Positions 16,723-25,559 of a DNA stretch of 45,451 nucleotides are shown here, piece after piece. The DNA is from Desulfobulbaceae bacterium (GTDB taxonomy: Bacteria > Desulfobacterota > Desulfobulbia > Desulfobulbales > Desulfocapsaceae): contig JAAELB010000436.1 of the NCBI GenBank assembly GCA_024227155.1, positions 1 through 45,451 of the forward strand, written 5' to 3'. The notes under the pieces are model-generated. The model saw nothing but the letters and a program-made list of their open reading frames with translations. It did no database searches and was not told where the DNA came from. A program made the position numbers and the translations under genes. The first letter of the stretch is position 1, and every line of letters begins with the position of its first letter.

Positions 16723-19572
16723 TTAAAGCGTTGCTTCAATTTCTTTCATGATAAAAGCCTCAAGATTATCACCAATCTTGATATCATTGAATTTTTCAAC
16801 GCCAATACCACACTCATATCCGGACAGTACCTCTTTGACATCATCCTTAAATCTTCTGAGTGATTCAATTTTGCCAGTATAGATAACCACACCGTCACGA
16901 AGTACACGAACCTTGGCGGTTCTGAGGATTTTACCATCAATCACAGAACACCCGGCTATAGTTCCAACCTTAGGAACACTAAAGGTATCACGTACTTCAG
17001 CAAGACCAACTACTTCTTCCTCGAATGTCGGATCAAGCATACCAACCATCGCTTTACGGATATCGTCCAGCGCATGGTAAATAACATCGTAGGAGCGAAC
17101 ATCTACATTTTCTTTGGTTGCAAGCTCCTTGACCTTTATATTTGGACGTACATTAAAACCAATTATAATTGCATCTGAAGCGGAAGCAAGCAGGATATCG
17201 GATTCAGTGATTGTACCGGTACCTTCGTGGAGAATTTTAACTTTAATCTCCTTGGTCGAGAGATCTTCTGCAGCCTTGGCAAATGCCTCCAAAGTACCCT
17301 GAACATCAGATCTCAGGACAACCCGCAGCTCTTTAACATCCCCCTCACTCATCTGTTCAAAGAGTTTATCAAGTGAAATTTTACTGTTGGCTCCGAGTTC
17401 ACTCTCCCTGGCCTTCAGAGATCGTACCTGGGAAACGTTTCGAGCCATTTTTTCATCGGAGACAACAATAAACTCATCCCCTGCACTCGGTACTCCAGCT
17501 AAACCTTGAACCTCAACTGGAATTGCCGGACCAGCTTCAGTAAGATTTCTACCTTTATCATCAAGCATGGCACGAACCTTACCACTAAACTGCCCTACAA
17601 CAAAATGTTCACCCAGTTTCAAGGTACCATCCTGAATAAGAACCGTTGCAACTGATCCTCGGCCTTTATGGAGTTGAGCCTCTACAACACGCCCCTTCGC
17701 CTTCCTGTTACTGTCGGCACGTAATTCCAGTATTTCCGCCAGCAGTTGAATGGATTCGAGCAGATTATCAATACCTATATTCTGTTTAGCTGAAGTGTCA
17801 CAAAACATCGTGTCGCCACCCCAGTCTTCAGGCATCAGGTTCAGCTCTGAGAGCTCTCGTTTTACACGATCTGGATCAGCATTATCCTTATCAATCTTAT
17901 TCACGGCTACGATTATTGGAACCTCAGCCGCCTGGGCATGATGAATAGCCTCACGGGTCTGATCCATGACGCCATCATCCGCTGCAACCACTAGAATAAC
18001 GATGTCAGTCACCTGTGCTCCACGGGAACGCATTTCCGTAAAGGCGGCGTGACCTGGAGTATCGACAAAAGTAACGTCTCCTGCAGCTGATCGTACGTGA
18101 TAAGCACCAATATGCTGGGTAATACCACCGGCTTCTCCATCCGCAACATCAGTTTTTCTGATTGCATCAAGAATTGATGTTTTACCATGATCAACATGGC
18201 CCATGACTGTAACCACAGGGGAGCGTGATTCCTGCTCGCCACCCTCTTCTGAGTCGTCGAGAAGCTGCATACCGATCTCTTCGGTGACACCCTGCTCCAC
18301 TTCATAGCCGAAATCTGACGCAATAATCATTGCAGTGTCAGTATCGACCGGTTGATTGATAGTGGCCATAACACCAAGACTCATAAGCTTAGCAATAACA
18401 TCGCCCGCTTTCACTTTCATCTTTTGAGCCAGATCACCAACACTTATGGTGTCGTATACTTTGAATCGTTTCTTGCTTGCTTTCATCTCCGAAGGCGGCA
18501 TAACAACCTTGGCACCTCGCCGACCCTTCTTGCCACGCTTACCACCATCTCTCCCTTGGTAATCCTGGGAAAAATGGGTAAACTTGACATTTTTTTGCCC
18601 TTTCTTTGCGCCACGGCGTGAGGCAACATCACGATCTTCCGTTGCCCCTTTACCTTTTTTACCTTTTTTGCGGCCACGGGCCGAATCATCACTAGGTGCA
18701 GGTGGCGTATTGGCAGGTGGCTGTACTCCCCTTCGCTGCTGTGGAGGCTTACTTACTTTTTTCTTTGGCCGCGCTGGCTTTGTTTCTTCCTGCTTAGGCA
18801 ACTCTATAGTTCTGATCACCCTTGCCATTGGCTTTTTAGCCGGTTGAACCTTCACTTTTTTGGGCTTTTTCTTCGGCTCCTCAGCAACCTTATCAGCAGA
18901 AGCAGCTTCACCAACAGCCTCTACTTTCGGCGCAGCAGGATCCTCCTTCGTTACAACCTTTTCCGCTTCTATATCAGCGGCAGGTGCCATATCCTGAATC
19001 GGTTCTTCAACTGGAACGTCCTGCACCACTTTCTCTTCTGGCAAAGACTCTACTTCAGGCTCAGGGGCAGCTTGAATAGCTTGTTCGGCAACAGGTTCGG
19101 GAGTTTCTTCTGCGACCTCTTCTGCTATTTTTTCTGATACTATATCCTCAGATACTATATCCTCAGCACCCTCTGGCTCTGCCACTACAGGAGCAACCTC
19201 TTCTGCAACTTGAGTTTCTACCGGGATGTCACTTTTCTGATCTTCAACCAGTGGCTCGTCCACCATCTCATCTTCAATTTCGGTTTCATCCTCAGCGGAT
19301 TCTTCCTTCACCGTCGCTCTACGGCGTATCACCGTTGCCCGTCTTCTGATAACTGTGGCACCCTTTTTTTTCTCGCTGCTGTCAATACGCTTTTCAACAA
19401 GCTCGGTGTTAGCCGATTTCAGAACAGTACTTCGTATTTTTTCAGCTGTGTCGTCGTCAACTGAGGAACTGTGGCCTTTAATATCATAGCCGAGTTCAAC
19501 CAATTTCTCAGTTAACGCCTTACTGCTCATGCCGGCCTCTTTGGCCAACTCATAAACCCTAACTCTGCTCAT
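16723..19572 (-). CDS. infB: Translation initiation factor IF-2
   Basis: GTPase that places initiator tRNA on the 30S subunit and promotes subunit joining. The protein has 949 residues. An IF2_N subdomain lies at about 2-55 (VYELAKEAGMSSKALTEKL), then a long linker (about 60-340), first acidic with Glu/Pro/Val repeats and then Lys/Arg-rich, then a second IF2_N subdomain (about 365-430, VYDTISVGDLAQKMKV). The GTPase domain has GHVDHGKT (457-464), DTPGH (about 503) and NKID (about 556). The C-terminal beta-barrel and IF2 domains follow. A tandem seven-residue repeat, ATVIRRR, occurs at about 73-88. GGGAG precedes the ATG. It is the core gene of the operon. Confidence 0.98.
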   Translation of the reverse strand: MSRVRVYELAKEAGMSSKALTEKLVELGYDIKGHSSSVDDDTAEKIRSTVLKSANTELVEKRIDSSEKKKGATVIRRRATVIRRRATVKEESAEDETEIEDEMVDEPLVEDQKSDIPVETQVAEEVAPVVAEPEGAEDIVSEDIVSEKIAEEVAEETPEPVAEQAIQAAPEPEVESLPEEKVVQDVPVEEPIQDMAPAADIEAEKVVTKEDPAAPKVEAVGEAASADKVAEEPKKKPKKVKVQPAKKPMARVIRTIELPKQEETKPARPKKKVSKPPQQRRGVQPPANTPPAPSDDSARGRKKGKKGKGATEDRDVASRRGAKKGQKNVKFTHFSQDYQGRDGGKRGKKGRRGAKVVMPPSEMKASKKRFKVYDTISVGDLAQKMKVKAGDVIAKLMSLGVMATINQPVDTDTAMIIASDFGYEVEQGVTEEIGMQLLDDSEEGGEQESRSPVVTVMGHVDHGKTSILDAIRKTDVADGEAGGITQHIGAYHVRSAAGDVTFVDTPGHAAFTEMRSRGAQVTDIVILVVAADDGVMDQTREAIHHAQAAEVPIIVAVNKIDKDNADPDRVKRELSELNLMPEDWGGDTMFCDTSAKQNIGIDNLLESIQLLAEILELRADSNRKAKGRVVEAQLHKGRGSVATVLIQDGTLKLGEHFVVGQFSGKVRAMLDDKGRNLTEAGPAIPVEVQGLAGVPSAGDEFIVVSDEKMARNVSQVRSLKARESELGANSKISLDKLFEQMSEGDVKELRVVLRSDVQGTLEAFAKAAEDLSTKEIKVKILHEGTGTITESDILLASASDAIIIGFNVRPNIKVKELATKENVDVRSYDVIYHALDDIRKAMVGMLDPTFEEEVVGLAEVRDTFSVPKVGTIAGCSVIDGKILRTAKVRVLRDGVVIYTGKIESLRRFKDDVKEVLSGYECGIGVEKFNDIKIGDNLEAFIMKEIEATL

Positions 19573-19644
19573 CCTTTACTCCCGTATTGCATCGCAACAA
19601 TAATTTAATCAGCACCGCTGAAAGATTACTTTAAGTCTGTTTGG

Positions 19645-19854
19645 TTAAAGACGAAACAATCTTTTCCACTTTTTTTTCTTCGCTAAAAACAGCTGCAGAC
19701 ATTTCTCTTTAGTACAGCAATAAGCCCCACGCCCCGGTAGTATAAAATCCGGATCAGCCACAACCCCCTCATCTTTCCAGACAAAGCGTTGTAAATCATA
19801 TTTTGGCATTTTACTTCTACATACACAACAAGTACGAATTGGTTGCTTTACCAT
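19645..19854 (-). CDS. ylxR: YlxR-family nucleic-acid-binding protein (nusA-infB spacer gene)
   Basis: A 69-residue basic protein of the YlxR/DUF448 family, found almost always between nusA and infB. It has PIRTCCVCRSK near the start, the core RFVW, and the family signature LPGRGAYCC, and ends in a lysine/arginine-rich tail (KKKKWKRLFRL). The start codon follows the nusA stop with no gap, so translation is coupled. In other bacteria YlxR has been linked to RNA binding and to RNase P; the function here is by family only. Confidence 0.93.
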   Translation of the reverse strand: MVKQPIRTCCVCRSKMPKYDLQRFVWKDEGVVADPDFILPGRGAYCCTKEKCLQLFLAKKKKWKRLFRL

Positions 19855-21354
19855 TTATTGATTTTCATCAGTCTGCTCACCAGCATCATCAGCTGGAATG
19901 TCACTCTCTTTTTCCAGCAGCTCCGTTTCAACCTGCTCTCCCTGCTGTTGTTCAAGGGCATCATCTCCCTTCACTGGCTCTTCCGGCTGCTGTTCAAGGA
20001 TATCATCATCCTCTACTGGTTCTTCCGGCTGTGACTCGAGGACAACATCGTCCTCTGCCGGTTCTTCAACGTTTACCGCTTCCTTGTCTTTGGCTGTCTC
20101 TTCACTCTGTTCTGGTATTTCAACCGGAATGTTTTTCGCCTCATCGACTAACAGCTGGGCGTAATCATCATCGATTGCCCTGATCACAATGAGATCTTCA
20201 ACATTTTTTTCTGCAAGTATCACTGTAGAGGTAACACCTTTACCAAAAAGCTGATCAGCAAGGGATTCATCAACCCTTGGCAGTTTCAACAGTGACTGGT
20301 ATCCAGGGTCCGATAAATTGGCATAACGCTGTTCACTTTTCACGTCAATACGCCACCCTATCAGCTTTGATGCCAATCGGACGTTTTGTCCCTGTCTACC
20401 GATAGCCAGTGATAGCTGGTCATTGGGAACCACAACAAGAAGCGAGTTCGCATCTTCATCTGCCATTACCATACTGACATGGGCAGGAGCCAGGGCATTG
20501 TAAACATACTTAGCGGGATCAGGGCTCCAGGTCACGATGTCGATACGCTCTCCCTGTAACTCCTGCACAACATTCTGTACCCGGGATCCTTTCATGCCGA
20601 CGCACGCGCCTACCGGATCAACATCACTTTCAGAGGAACTTACGGCAATTTTGGCGCGAAAACCTGGTTCCCGGCTGACTCCCATTACACGGACAATACC
20701 CTCGCTCATTTCAGGTACTTCCATATGAAACAACTTGGACAAAAACTCATCACAGGTCCTGGAGAGAATCAACTGAGAATCTCTGCTGGTCTGGCGAACC
20801 TCTTTTAAGTAGGCTCTTATCCTGTCCCCCTGCTTAAAAGATCGTTTTGGAATCTGCTGATCTTTTGGCAGAATAGCGTCCGTTCGGCCAAGATTGATAA
20901 CCATATTGCCACGTTCAAAACGCTGAACAATACCGCTTACTACCTCACCAATGCGATCTTTGAACATGTCATAAATAACTTCTCGCTCAGCATCTTTCAT
21001 CCGGTGGATAATAACCTGCTTGGCGGATTGGGCCGCAATCCGGCCAAGATCGGTGATGTTCTCCATTTTTTCGCCAAGCTCATCACCAATTTGCACATCG
21101 GGGTCAAGTTTCTTGGCGTGGGCAAAATCGATTTCTGTCTGTTCATCTTCAGCGTCTTCCACAACGATTCTGAATTGAAAAACTTCAACTTCACCAAACT
21201 CTTCATTATAGCGGACTTCAATATCCCGGCGACTGCCAAATTTCTTTCTGGCTGCTGATTGAACCGCCTCTTCGATAGCCTCTATCAGTAATGTTTTATC
21301 AAAACCACGATCTCTACTGATCTGGTCGATTATACGTTTTAAATCTGATAGCAT
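19855..21354 (-). CDS. nusA: Transcription termination/antitermination factor NusA with acidic repeat tail
   Basis: Binds RNA polymerase and nascent RNA, controlling pausing, termination and antitermination. The 499-residue protein has the NusA N-terminal domain (about 1-130), an S1 domain (about 135-200, VQRFERGNMVINLGRTDAIL), KH1 and KH2 (about 205-345, with IAVSSSESDVDPVGACVG and LAIGRQGQNVRLASKL), and a helix-hairpin-helix-like region (about 350-410). The last ~80 residues form a strongly acidic tail with three imperfect repeats around EEPVEDDDILEQQPEEP. The tail replaces the acidic-repeat AR domains of E. coli NusA. It lies 79 bases downstream of rimP. Confidence 0.97.
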   Translation of the reverse strand: MLSDLKRIIDQISRDRGFDKTLLIEAIEEAVQSAARKKFGSRRDIEVRYNEEFGEVEVFQFRIVVEDAEDEQTEIDFAHAKKLDPDVQIGDELGEKMENITDLGRIAAQSAKQVIIHRMKDAEREVIYDMFKDRIGEVVSGIVQRFERGNMVINLGRTDAILPKDQQIPKRSFKQGDRIRAYLKEVRQTSRDSQLILSRTCDEFLSKLFHMEVPEMSEGIVRVMGVSREPGFRAKIAVSSSESDVDPVGACVGMKGSRVQNVVQELQGERIDIVTWSPDPAKYVYNALAPAHVSMVMADEDANSLLVVVPNDQLSLAIGRQGQNVRLASKLIGWRIDVKSEQRYANLSDPGYQSLLKLPRVDESLADQLFGKGVTSTVILAEKNVEDLIVIRAIDDDYAQLLVDEAKNIPVEIPEQSEETAKDKEAVNVEEPAEDDVVLESQPEEPVEDDDILEQQPEEPVKGDDALEQQQGEQVETELLEKESDIPADDAGEQTDENQ

Positions 21355-21433
21355 TCTTTAACCCCGTCACTATGACTTTCAGCTCCGACATCCGGAGTAG
21401 TACTTTGCATTCCTTCCAACAGCAGGCCACCCT

Positions 21434-21889
21434 TTAAATTGCGAGCCGCGCCTTATTCAACATCTCATAGGTAAACTGCACAGATGAGCCATCAATCAGT
21501 TTCAAGAACACCTTTTCACCATCAACCCGTTCAATGTCACCCTCGAAGACTTTTCCCCCATCAATCGCTTCATGGAATCTGATTTTTGCTTTTTTACCGC
21601 AAAAACGTTCAAATTCCTCTACTGATCGAAGAGGTCTTTCAAGTCCTGGGGACGAAACCTCCAGGTTATAGGCATGATCTATTATGTCTTCTATATCTAA
21701 ATATTGTCCCAGTTCCCGACTCACCTCACTGCAATGGTCCAGGGTAACACCTGCTTCTGCATCTACAAAAACACGCAGCACCCAGCCATGTCCTTCTCTA
21801 CGAAACTGGACATCAAAGAGACTCAGCCCTATCGTAGGCAGGAGTTCCTGCAGATAGGCCTGAATTTTATCAACAATTAACTCACTCAT
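21434..21889 (-). CDS. rimP: Ribosome maturation factor RimP
   Basis: Helps assemble the 30S subunit. The start is set at MSELIVDKIQAYL, giving 151 residues, the family size; the open frame extends 38 codons further but runs through a terminator-like hairpin and has no support. Conserved blocks are LFDVQFRREGHGWVLRVFVD, LDHCSEVSRELG and LEVSSPGLERPLRS, followed by an Sm-like C-terminal domain. It is the first gene of the nus-inf operon. The leader upstream has a strong hairpin with an eight-base T run, so operon entry may be controlled by attenuation. Confidence 0.96.
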   Translation of the reverse strand: MSELIVDKIQAYLQELLPTIGLSLFDVQFRREGHGWVLRVFVDAEAGVTLDHCSEVSRELGQYLDIEDIIDHAYNLEVSSPGLERPLRSVEEFERFCGKKAKIRFHEAIDGGKVFEGDIERVDGEKVFLKLIDGSSVQFTYEMLNKARLAI

Positions 21890-21975
21890 AACTACCACAC
21901 GTATTTGAACAATGGGCGATAACAAAGAACCTGAGACCCACCTGTCAATATTTGAACCCTCCTGTATGCGGACAT

Positions 21976-22000
21976 AAAAAAAAGCGGGCAGAGCCCACTT
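21976..22000 (-). terminator. Premature terminator (attenuator) in the rimP leader
   Basis: On the minus strand AAGTGGGC (22000-21993) pairs with GCCCGCTT (21989-21982), one G-U pair and a three-base loop, followed by eight T. No minus-strand gene ends just upstream, so this is not a normal end-of-gene terminator. It lies 87 bases before the rimP ATG. A leader with a terminator of this kind in front of rimP has been described in other bacteria (rimP leader). Confidence 0.7.
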
Positions 22001-22531
22001 CAAGAAAACGTCCCGGATCTAACAGAACAGGAAGTATTACCTGACTCTCCATCGATAGCCATATCTTTCACGGAAGAGACAAAACATACCGAGTAGAGAT
22101 CATTCGGGCAGAAATTTAACCACACTTAAGCCACATTGTCAAGCCGAAAGACCATTGAACAACATGAAACGATCTGTGACTGGTAAGGCACAACCCTTTT
22201 TCACTGAATCAAAACTATTCCGATATCCACTAAGGCGTGATAGGTATAAGCTCTTGATTTCAAAGCCATCTCATAGATTCTATTTTTTTCAGACAGGCTT
22301 GCAAGGAGAAGGATTGAGAAAAATTCTATTTGACAAACAATCTCTGTACCTTTATTTAAACGATTGTTTTGCACACCTCCCTGGTGGTGGAAATCCTATT
22401 TTCAAGATCAATTGCAAAATTGAGGTATAAATTTTCCTTGCCTTTTTCTGGGCTATAGCCACACTATTTATATCTCTTCTTGAACTTTAACAGCAAATAT
22501 AGCCTTTTAAATTTACGTTAAACAAATTTTC
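22001..22531. other. 530-base intergenic region between the rimP leader and topB
   Basis: A divergent promoter region for the nus-inf operon (minus) and topoisomerase III (plus). I looked for an initiator tRNA gene, which precedes rimP in E. coli, and saw none. The region contains a degraded copy of repeat family A (22201-22310). A 91-codon open frame (22155-22430) runs through that repeat and is not credible as a gene. Nothing else is recognised. Confidence 0.6.
22201..22310. repeat. Diverged copy of repeat family A
   Basis: The block at 22248-22275 matches 70-97 at 24 of 28 positions (core TGATTTCAAAGC.ATCTCATA). It is preceded in both by GTGATA at the same distance and followed by a T-rich tract and AGCTT-like sequence (CAGGCTT here). 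The 5' end is recognisable only loosely (TCACTG). It appears to be an old, decayed copy. Confidence 0.6.
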
Positions 22532-24985
22532 ATGACACAAAAAACCCTCATAATTGCAGAAAAGCCCAGTGTCGCAGCTGACCTCGCCAAAGTTCTTCCT
22601 GGAAAATTCCAGAAGTCCAAGACCCATTTCGAGGGAGATAACTATGTCATATCGTACGCTATTGGGCACCTGGTATCAATTTGTTACCCCGAGGAAATAA
22701 ACCCAGCTTTTCAGAAATGGGATATGAACAACCTCCCCATTCTCCCTGAATCATTCCCACTCAAAGGGCTTGATGGTACCAAATCCCAACTCAATGCCCT
22801 GCAAAAACTTATACGCAGAAAAGACGTCACTGAGATTATCAACGCCTGTGATGCCGGGCGGGAAGGAGAATTGATTTTCAAGTACATACTTAAGTACGTT
22901 TGGAATAATTCCGTTGCCAGAAAATCCTTCAAACGTCTCTGGCTTCAGTCCATGACTACAGATGCAATTAAAAAAGCATTTGCAAGTCTCAGGGAAAATG
23001 AGGAAATGCTTTCTCTGGAAGATACCGCACTTTGCCGCTCAGAATCAGACTGGCTGATCGGTATAAATGCAACCCGAGCACTCACAGGTTTCAACTCAAG
23101 AAGAGGTGGCTTCTTTCTTACACCCTGTGGCAGGGTACAAACGCCTACTCTTTCACTGCTGGTAAAACGAGAACGGGCAAGGCATGAATTTGTTTCCCGA
23201 CCTTACTGGAATTTACTTGCCACTTTTAACTTTGGCAGTGGCAAGTACGAGGGAAAGTGGATCGACACTGAATTCACAAAGGACCCGGGAGATCCATATA
23301 AACGCTCCGACAGACTGTGGAAAGCTGAAGATGCTGAACAGATAATTGATAAATGCAAAAGCAAACCAGCTGAGGTCACAGAGGAAACCAAAAGAGCGAC
23401 ACAGAGCTCTCCGCAGCTTTATGACCTGACTCTTTTGCAGCGTGAAGCCAACTCACGCTTTGGTTTCTCTGCCAAAAACACCCTTGGTATTGCCCAGGCA
23501 CTGTATGAAAAGCATAAGCTTTTAACCTATCCGAGAACAGACAGCAAACATCTTCCGGAAGATTATGTAGACCCCGTAAAAAAAACCGTTACTGTACAGA
23601 GGGATTGGCAATTGGGCCAATTTGCAGGGATTGCTCTTGATAAAAACTATATTAAACCCAACAAAAAAATATTCAATAACGCTAAGATCTCTGATCACCA
23701 CGCCATAATCCCTACAAACCTTCTTCCCGGCACCCTTTCGGATGCTGAGCAAAAGATTTACACAATGGTTGTGCAGCGTTTTCTCTCTGTATTTTTCCCA
23801 TCAGCAGTCTTTCTCAACACCAAGAGATTTTCCGTCGTCGAAAAAGAAACCTTTCTAACAGAAGGCAAAGTCCTTGTTGAGGCGGGCTGGAAAGCTGTCT
23901 ATGGTACAGACAAGAGCGGTGGTAAAGACAAGATCCTTAAGCAGTTGCCGGATAGTGCGAAAGTCCTTTGCCAGGATATAGAATCCCAGGAACACGAAAC
24001 TGCGCCCCCGACCAGATACAACGAATCAACCCTCTTGTCGGCAATGGAGAACTCGGACAAACTGGTTGACGATGACGATCTCGCCGACGCCATGAAAGAG
24101 CGGGGTCTTGGTACGCCAGCCACAAGAGCCGCAATTATTGAAAAACTTATTAAAGAGAAGTACGTGGTTCGTGAGGGTAAAGACCTTACCCCTACCGGCA
24201 AAGCTTTTGAGCTGCTCGCCCTGCTGGAAGCGATGAAAATCGACCTGCTGGCCTCCCCTGAAATGACTGGAGAGTGGGAATATAAACTCAATCAGATTTT
24301 GAAAGGTGACTTCACCCGGGAAAAATTTATGGCTGAGATTCGTTCGATGACCCAGCATATTATAGACCAGGTCAAAAACTTTGAAAGCCAGGAGGTGCGG
24401 GAAGAGGCCCCCTTCAGTCCTGTTAATGGTATAAAGCTTTTTAGTTCCCCCACCGCCTATGTCTCCGCAGACGAGTCTATCTCCATTCGCAAGATACTCG
24501 GGGGACGAATGCTGGAAGATAAAGATGTCATAGACCTGATGGAAGGTAAGACGATCGGTCCATACAGTGACTTCAGGTCCAAAAAAGGTAAACCGTTTAC
24601 CGCCTCTGTTAAACTTGCCAATAACAAAATAGAGTTTATGTTTGCTGATTCCATGGCGGATCTCGACCTTGACGCCATTAAAGCGGGAGAGTCTCTGGGA
24701 GTATCTCCGGTAGACGACACCAATGTCTACGAAGCACCCATGGCCTATATGTCAGAATCGTCCATGGAGGGAGACAGCAAAAAAGGCCTCAGGATAAGTA
24801 AAATTATTCTTTCAAAAGAGATCACTGTAGCAAATGTTAAACAATTACTTACAGATGGGAAAACGGAATTAATAACAGGTTTTATCTCTAAAAAGAGAAG
24901 GCCTTTTGACGCCTACCTGATTCTGGCAAAAAATGGTACAGTAAGTTTTGAATTTCCCCCGAGAAAGAAAAAACGCAAGGAGTGA
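22532..24985 (+). CDS. topB: DNA topoisomerase III (type IA)
   Basis: A type IA topoisomerase that decatenates and relaxes DNA through a 5'-phosphotyrosine link. The 817-residue protein starts with a TOPRIM domain (TLIIAEKPSVAADLAKVL, then INACDAGREGELIFKY with the DxDxE-like acidic cluster). The active-site tyrosine is Y333 in LLTYPRTDSKHLP. The domain around GLGTPATRAAIIEKL (about 525-540) completes the core. The C-terminus (about 620-817) carries two topoisomerase C-terminal repeat units (GPYSDFRSKKGKPFTASV and TGFISKKRRPFDAYL) rather than zinc fingers, and ends in a basic tail. No strong ribosome site is visible. It appears monocistronic. Confidence 0.94.
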   Translation: MTQKTLIIAEKPSVAADLAKVLPGKFQKSKTHFEGDNYVISYAIGHLVSICYPEEINPAFQKWDMNNLPILPESFPLKGLDGTKSQLNALQKLIRRKDVTEIINACDAGREGELIFKYILKYVWNNSVARKSFKRLWLQSMTTDAIKKAFASLRENEEMLSLEDTALCRSESDWLIGINATRALTGFNSRRGGFFLTPCGRVQTPTLSLLVKRERARHEFVSRPYWNLLATFNFGSGKYEGKWIDTEFTKDPGDPYKRSDRLWKAEDAEQIIDKCKSKPAEVTEETKRATQSSPQLYDLTLLQREANSRFGFSAKNTLGIAQALYEKHKLLTYPRTDSKHLPEDYVDPVKKTVTVQRDWQLGQFAGIALDKNYIKPNKKIFNNAKISDHHAIIPTNLLPGTLSDAEQKIYTMVVQRFLSVFFPSAVFLNTKRFSVVEKETFLTEGKVLVEAGWKAVYGTDKSGGKDKILKQLPDSAKVLCQDIESQEHETAPPTRYNESTLLSAMENSDKLVDDDDLADAMKERGLGTPATRAAIIEKLIKEKYVVREGKDLTPTGKAFELLALLEAMKIDLLASPEMTGEWEYKLNQILKGDFTREKFMAEIRSMTQHIIDQVKNFESQEVREEAPFSPVNGIKLFSSPTAYVSADESISIRKILGGRMLEDKDVIDLMEGKTIGPYSDFRSKKGKPFTASVKLANNKIEFMFADSMADLDLDAIKAGESLGVSPVDDTNVYEAPMAYMSESSMEGDSKKGLRISKIILSKEITVANVKQLLTDGKTELITGFISKKRRPFDAYLILAKNGTVSFEFPPRKKKRKE

Positions 24986-25136
24986 TAGGATCGTACAAAA
25001 GCTCAACCTCCATAGGAAGTTTGACTTTTTAGTGCCTTACTCAGTAAGAACAATCGTATGTTCAAATTTATTGCACATACCAGAAGAGTTACAATATAAA
25101 AAGCCCTTAGTTGAAATAATTTAAGGCGAATTTAAA

Positions 25137-25508
25137 ATGAGACAAATCAAAAAAGAATTTCGAGACAAATCGGGGCACGACCTTGCACAGGTATGTGCCC
25201 AGGCCGCACTTGACACAAAAGCGGAAGAGTTGGTTATCCTTGATGTGCGGGGACTGACGACCTTCACTGAGTATTTTGTGATTATGAACGGTAAGTCAAC
25301 CCGTCACGTCCAGGCTCTTGCGGAGACTATTGAAGGTGAATTACGCTCAAAGCGAATAAATGCATCAAAAGCTGAAGGATTACAGGAAGGCATGTGGATC
25401 CTCCTCGACTTTGATGATGTCGTGGTCCATATTTTTTACCATGAACAGCGGAAATTTTACGACCTTGAAGGACTCTGGTCAGATGGCAAAACAGTAGAAG
25501 TCGAGTAA
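25137..25508 (+). CDS. rsfS: Ribosomal silencing factor RsfS
   Basis: Binds protein L14 of the 50S subunit and blocks subunit joining in slow growth. The 123 residues carry the family core: ELVILDVRGLTTFTEYFVI, STRHVQALAETIEGEL, EGLQEGMWILLDFDDVVVHI and a final FYDLEGLW. TTAAGGCG precedes the ATG. Usually it neighbours nadD or rlmH; here threonine synthase follows at 51 bases, which suggests a two-gene unit. Confidence 0.95.
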   Translation: MRQIKKEFRDKSGHDLAQVCAQAALDTKAEELVILDVRGLTTFTEYFVIMNGKSTRHVQALAETIEGELRSKRINASKAEGLQEGMWILLDFDDVVVHIFYHEQRKFYDLEGLWSDGKTVEVE

Positions 25509-25559
25509 AGCCAACTGCCTCATCCTTTACAACATCTGTTGAACTTAGAGTAAAAGAAT

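Noticed and set aside
21890-22003. Longer N-terminus for rimP
   Set aside because: The extra 38 codons cross the attenuator hairpin, and the family begins at MSELIVDKI.
22001-22140. Possible initiator tRNA gene before rimP, as in E. coli
   Set aside because: No cloverleaf, T-arm or CCA-like end could be drawn on either strand.
22155-22430. Open frame of 91 codons upstream of topB
   Set aside because: It runs through a decayed copy of repeat family A, has no ribosome site and no recognisable protein character.
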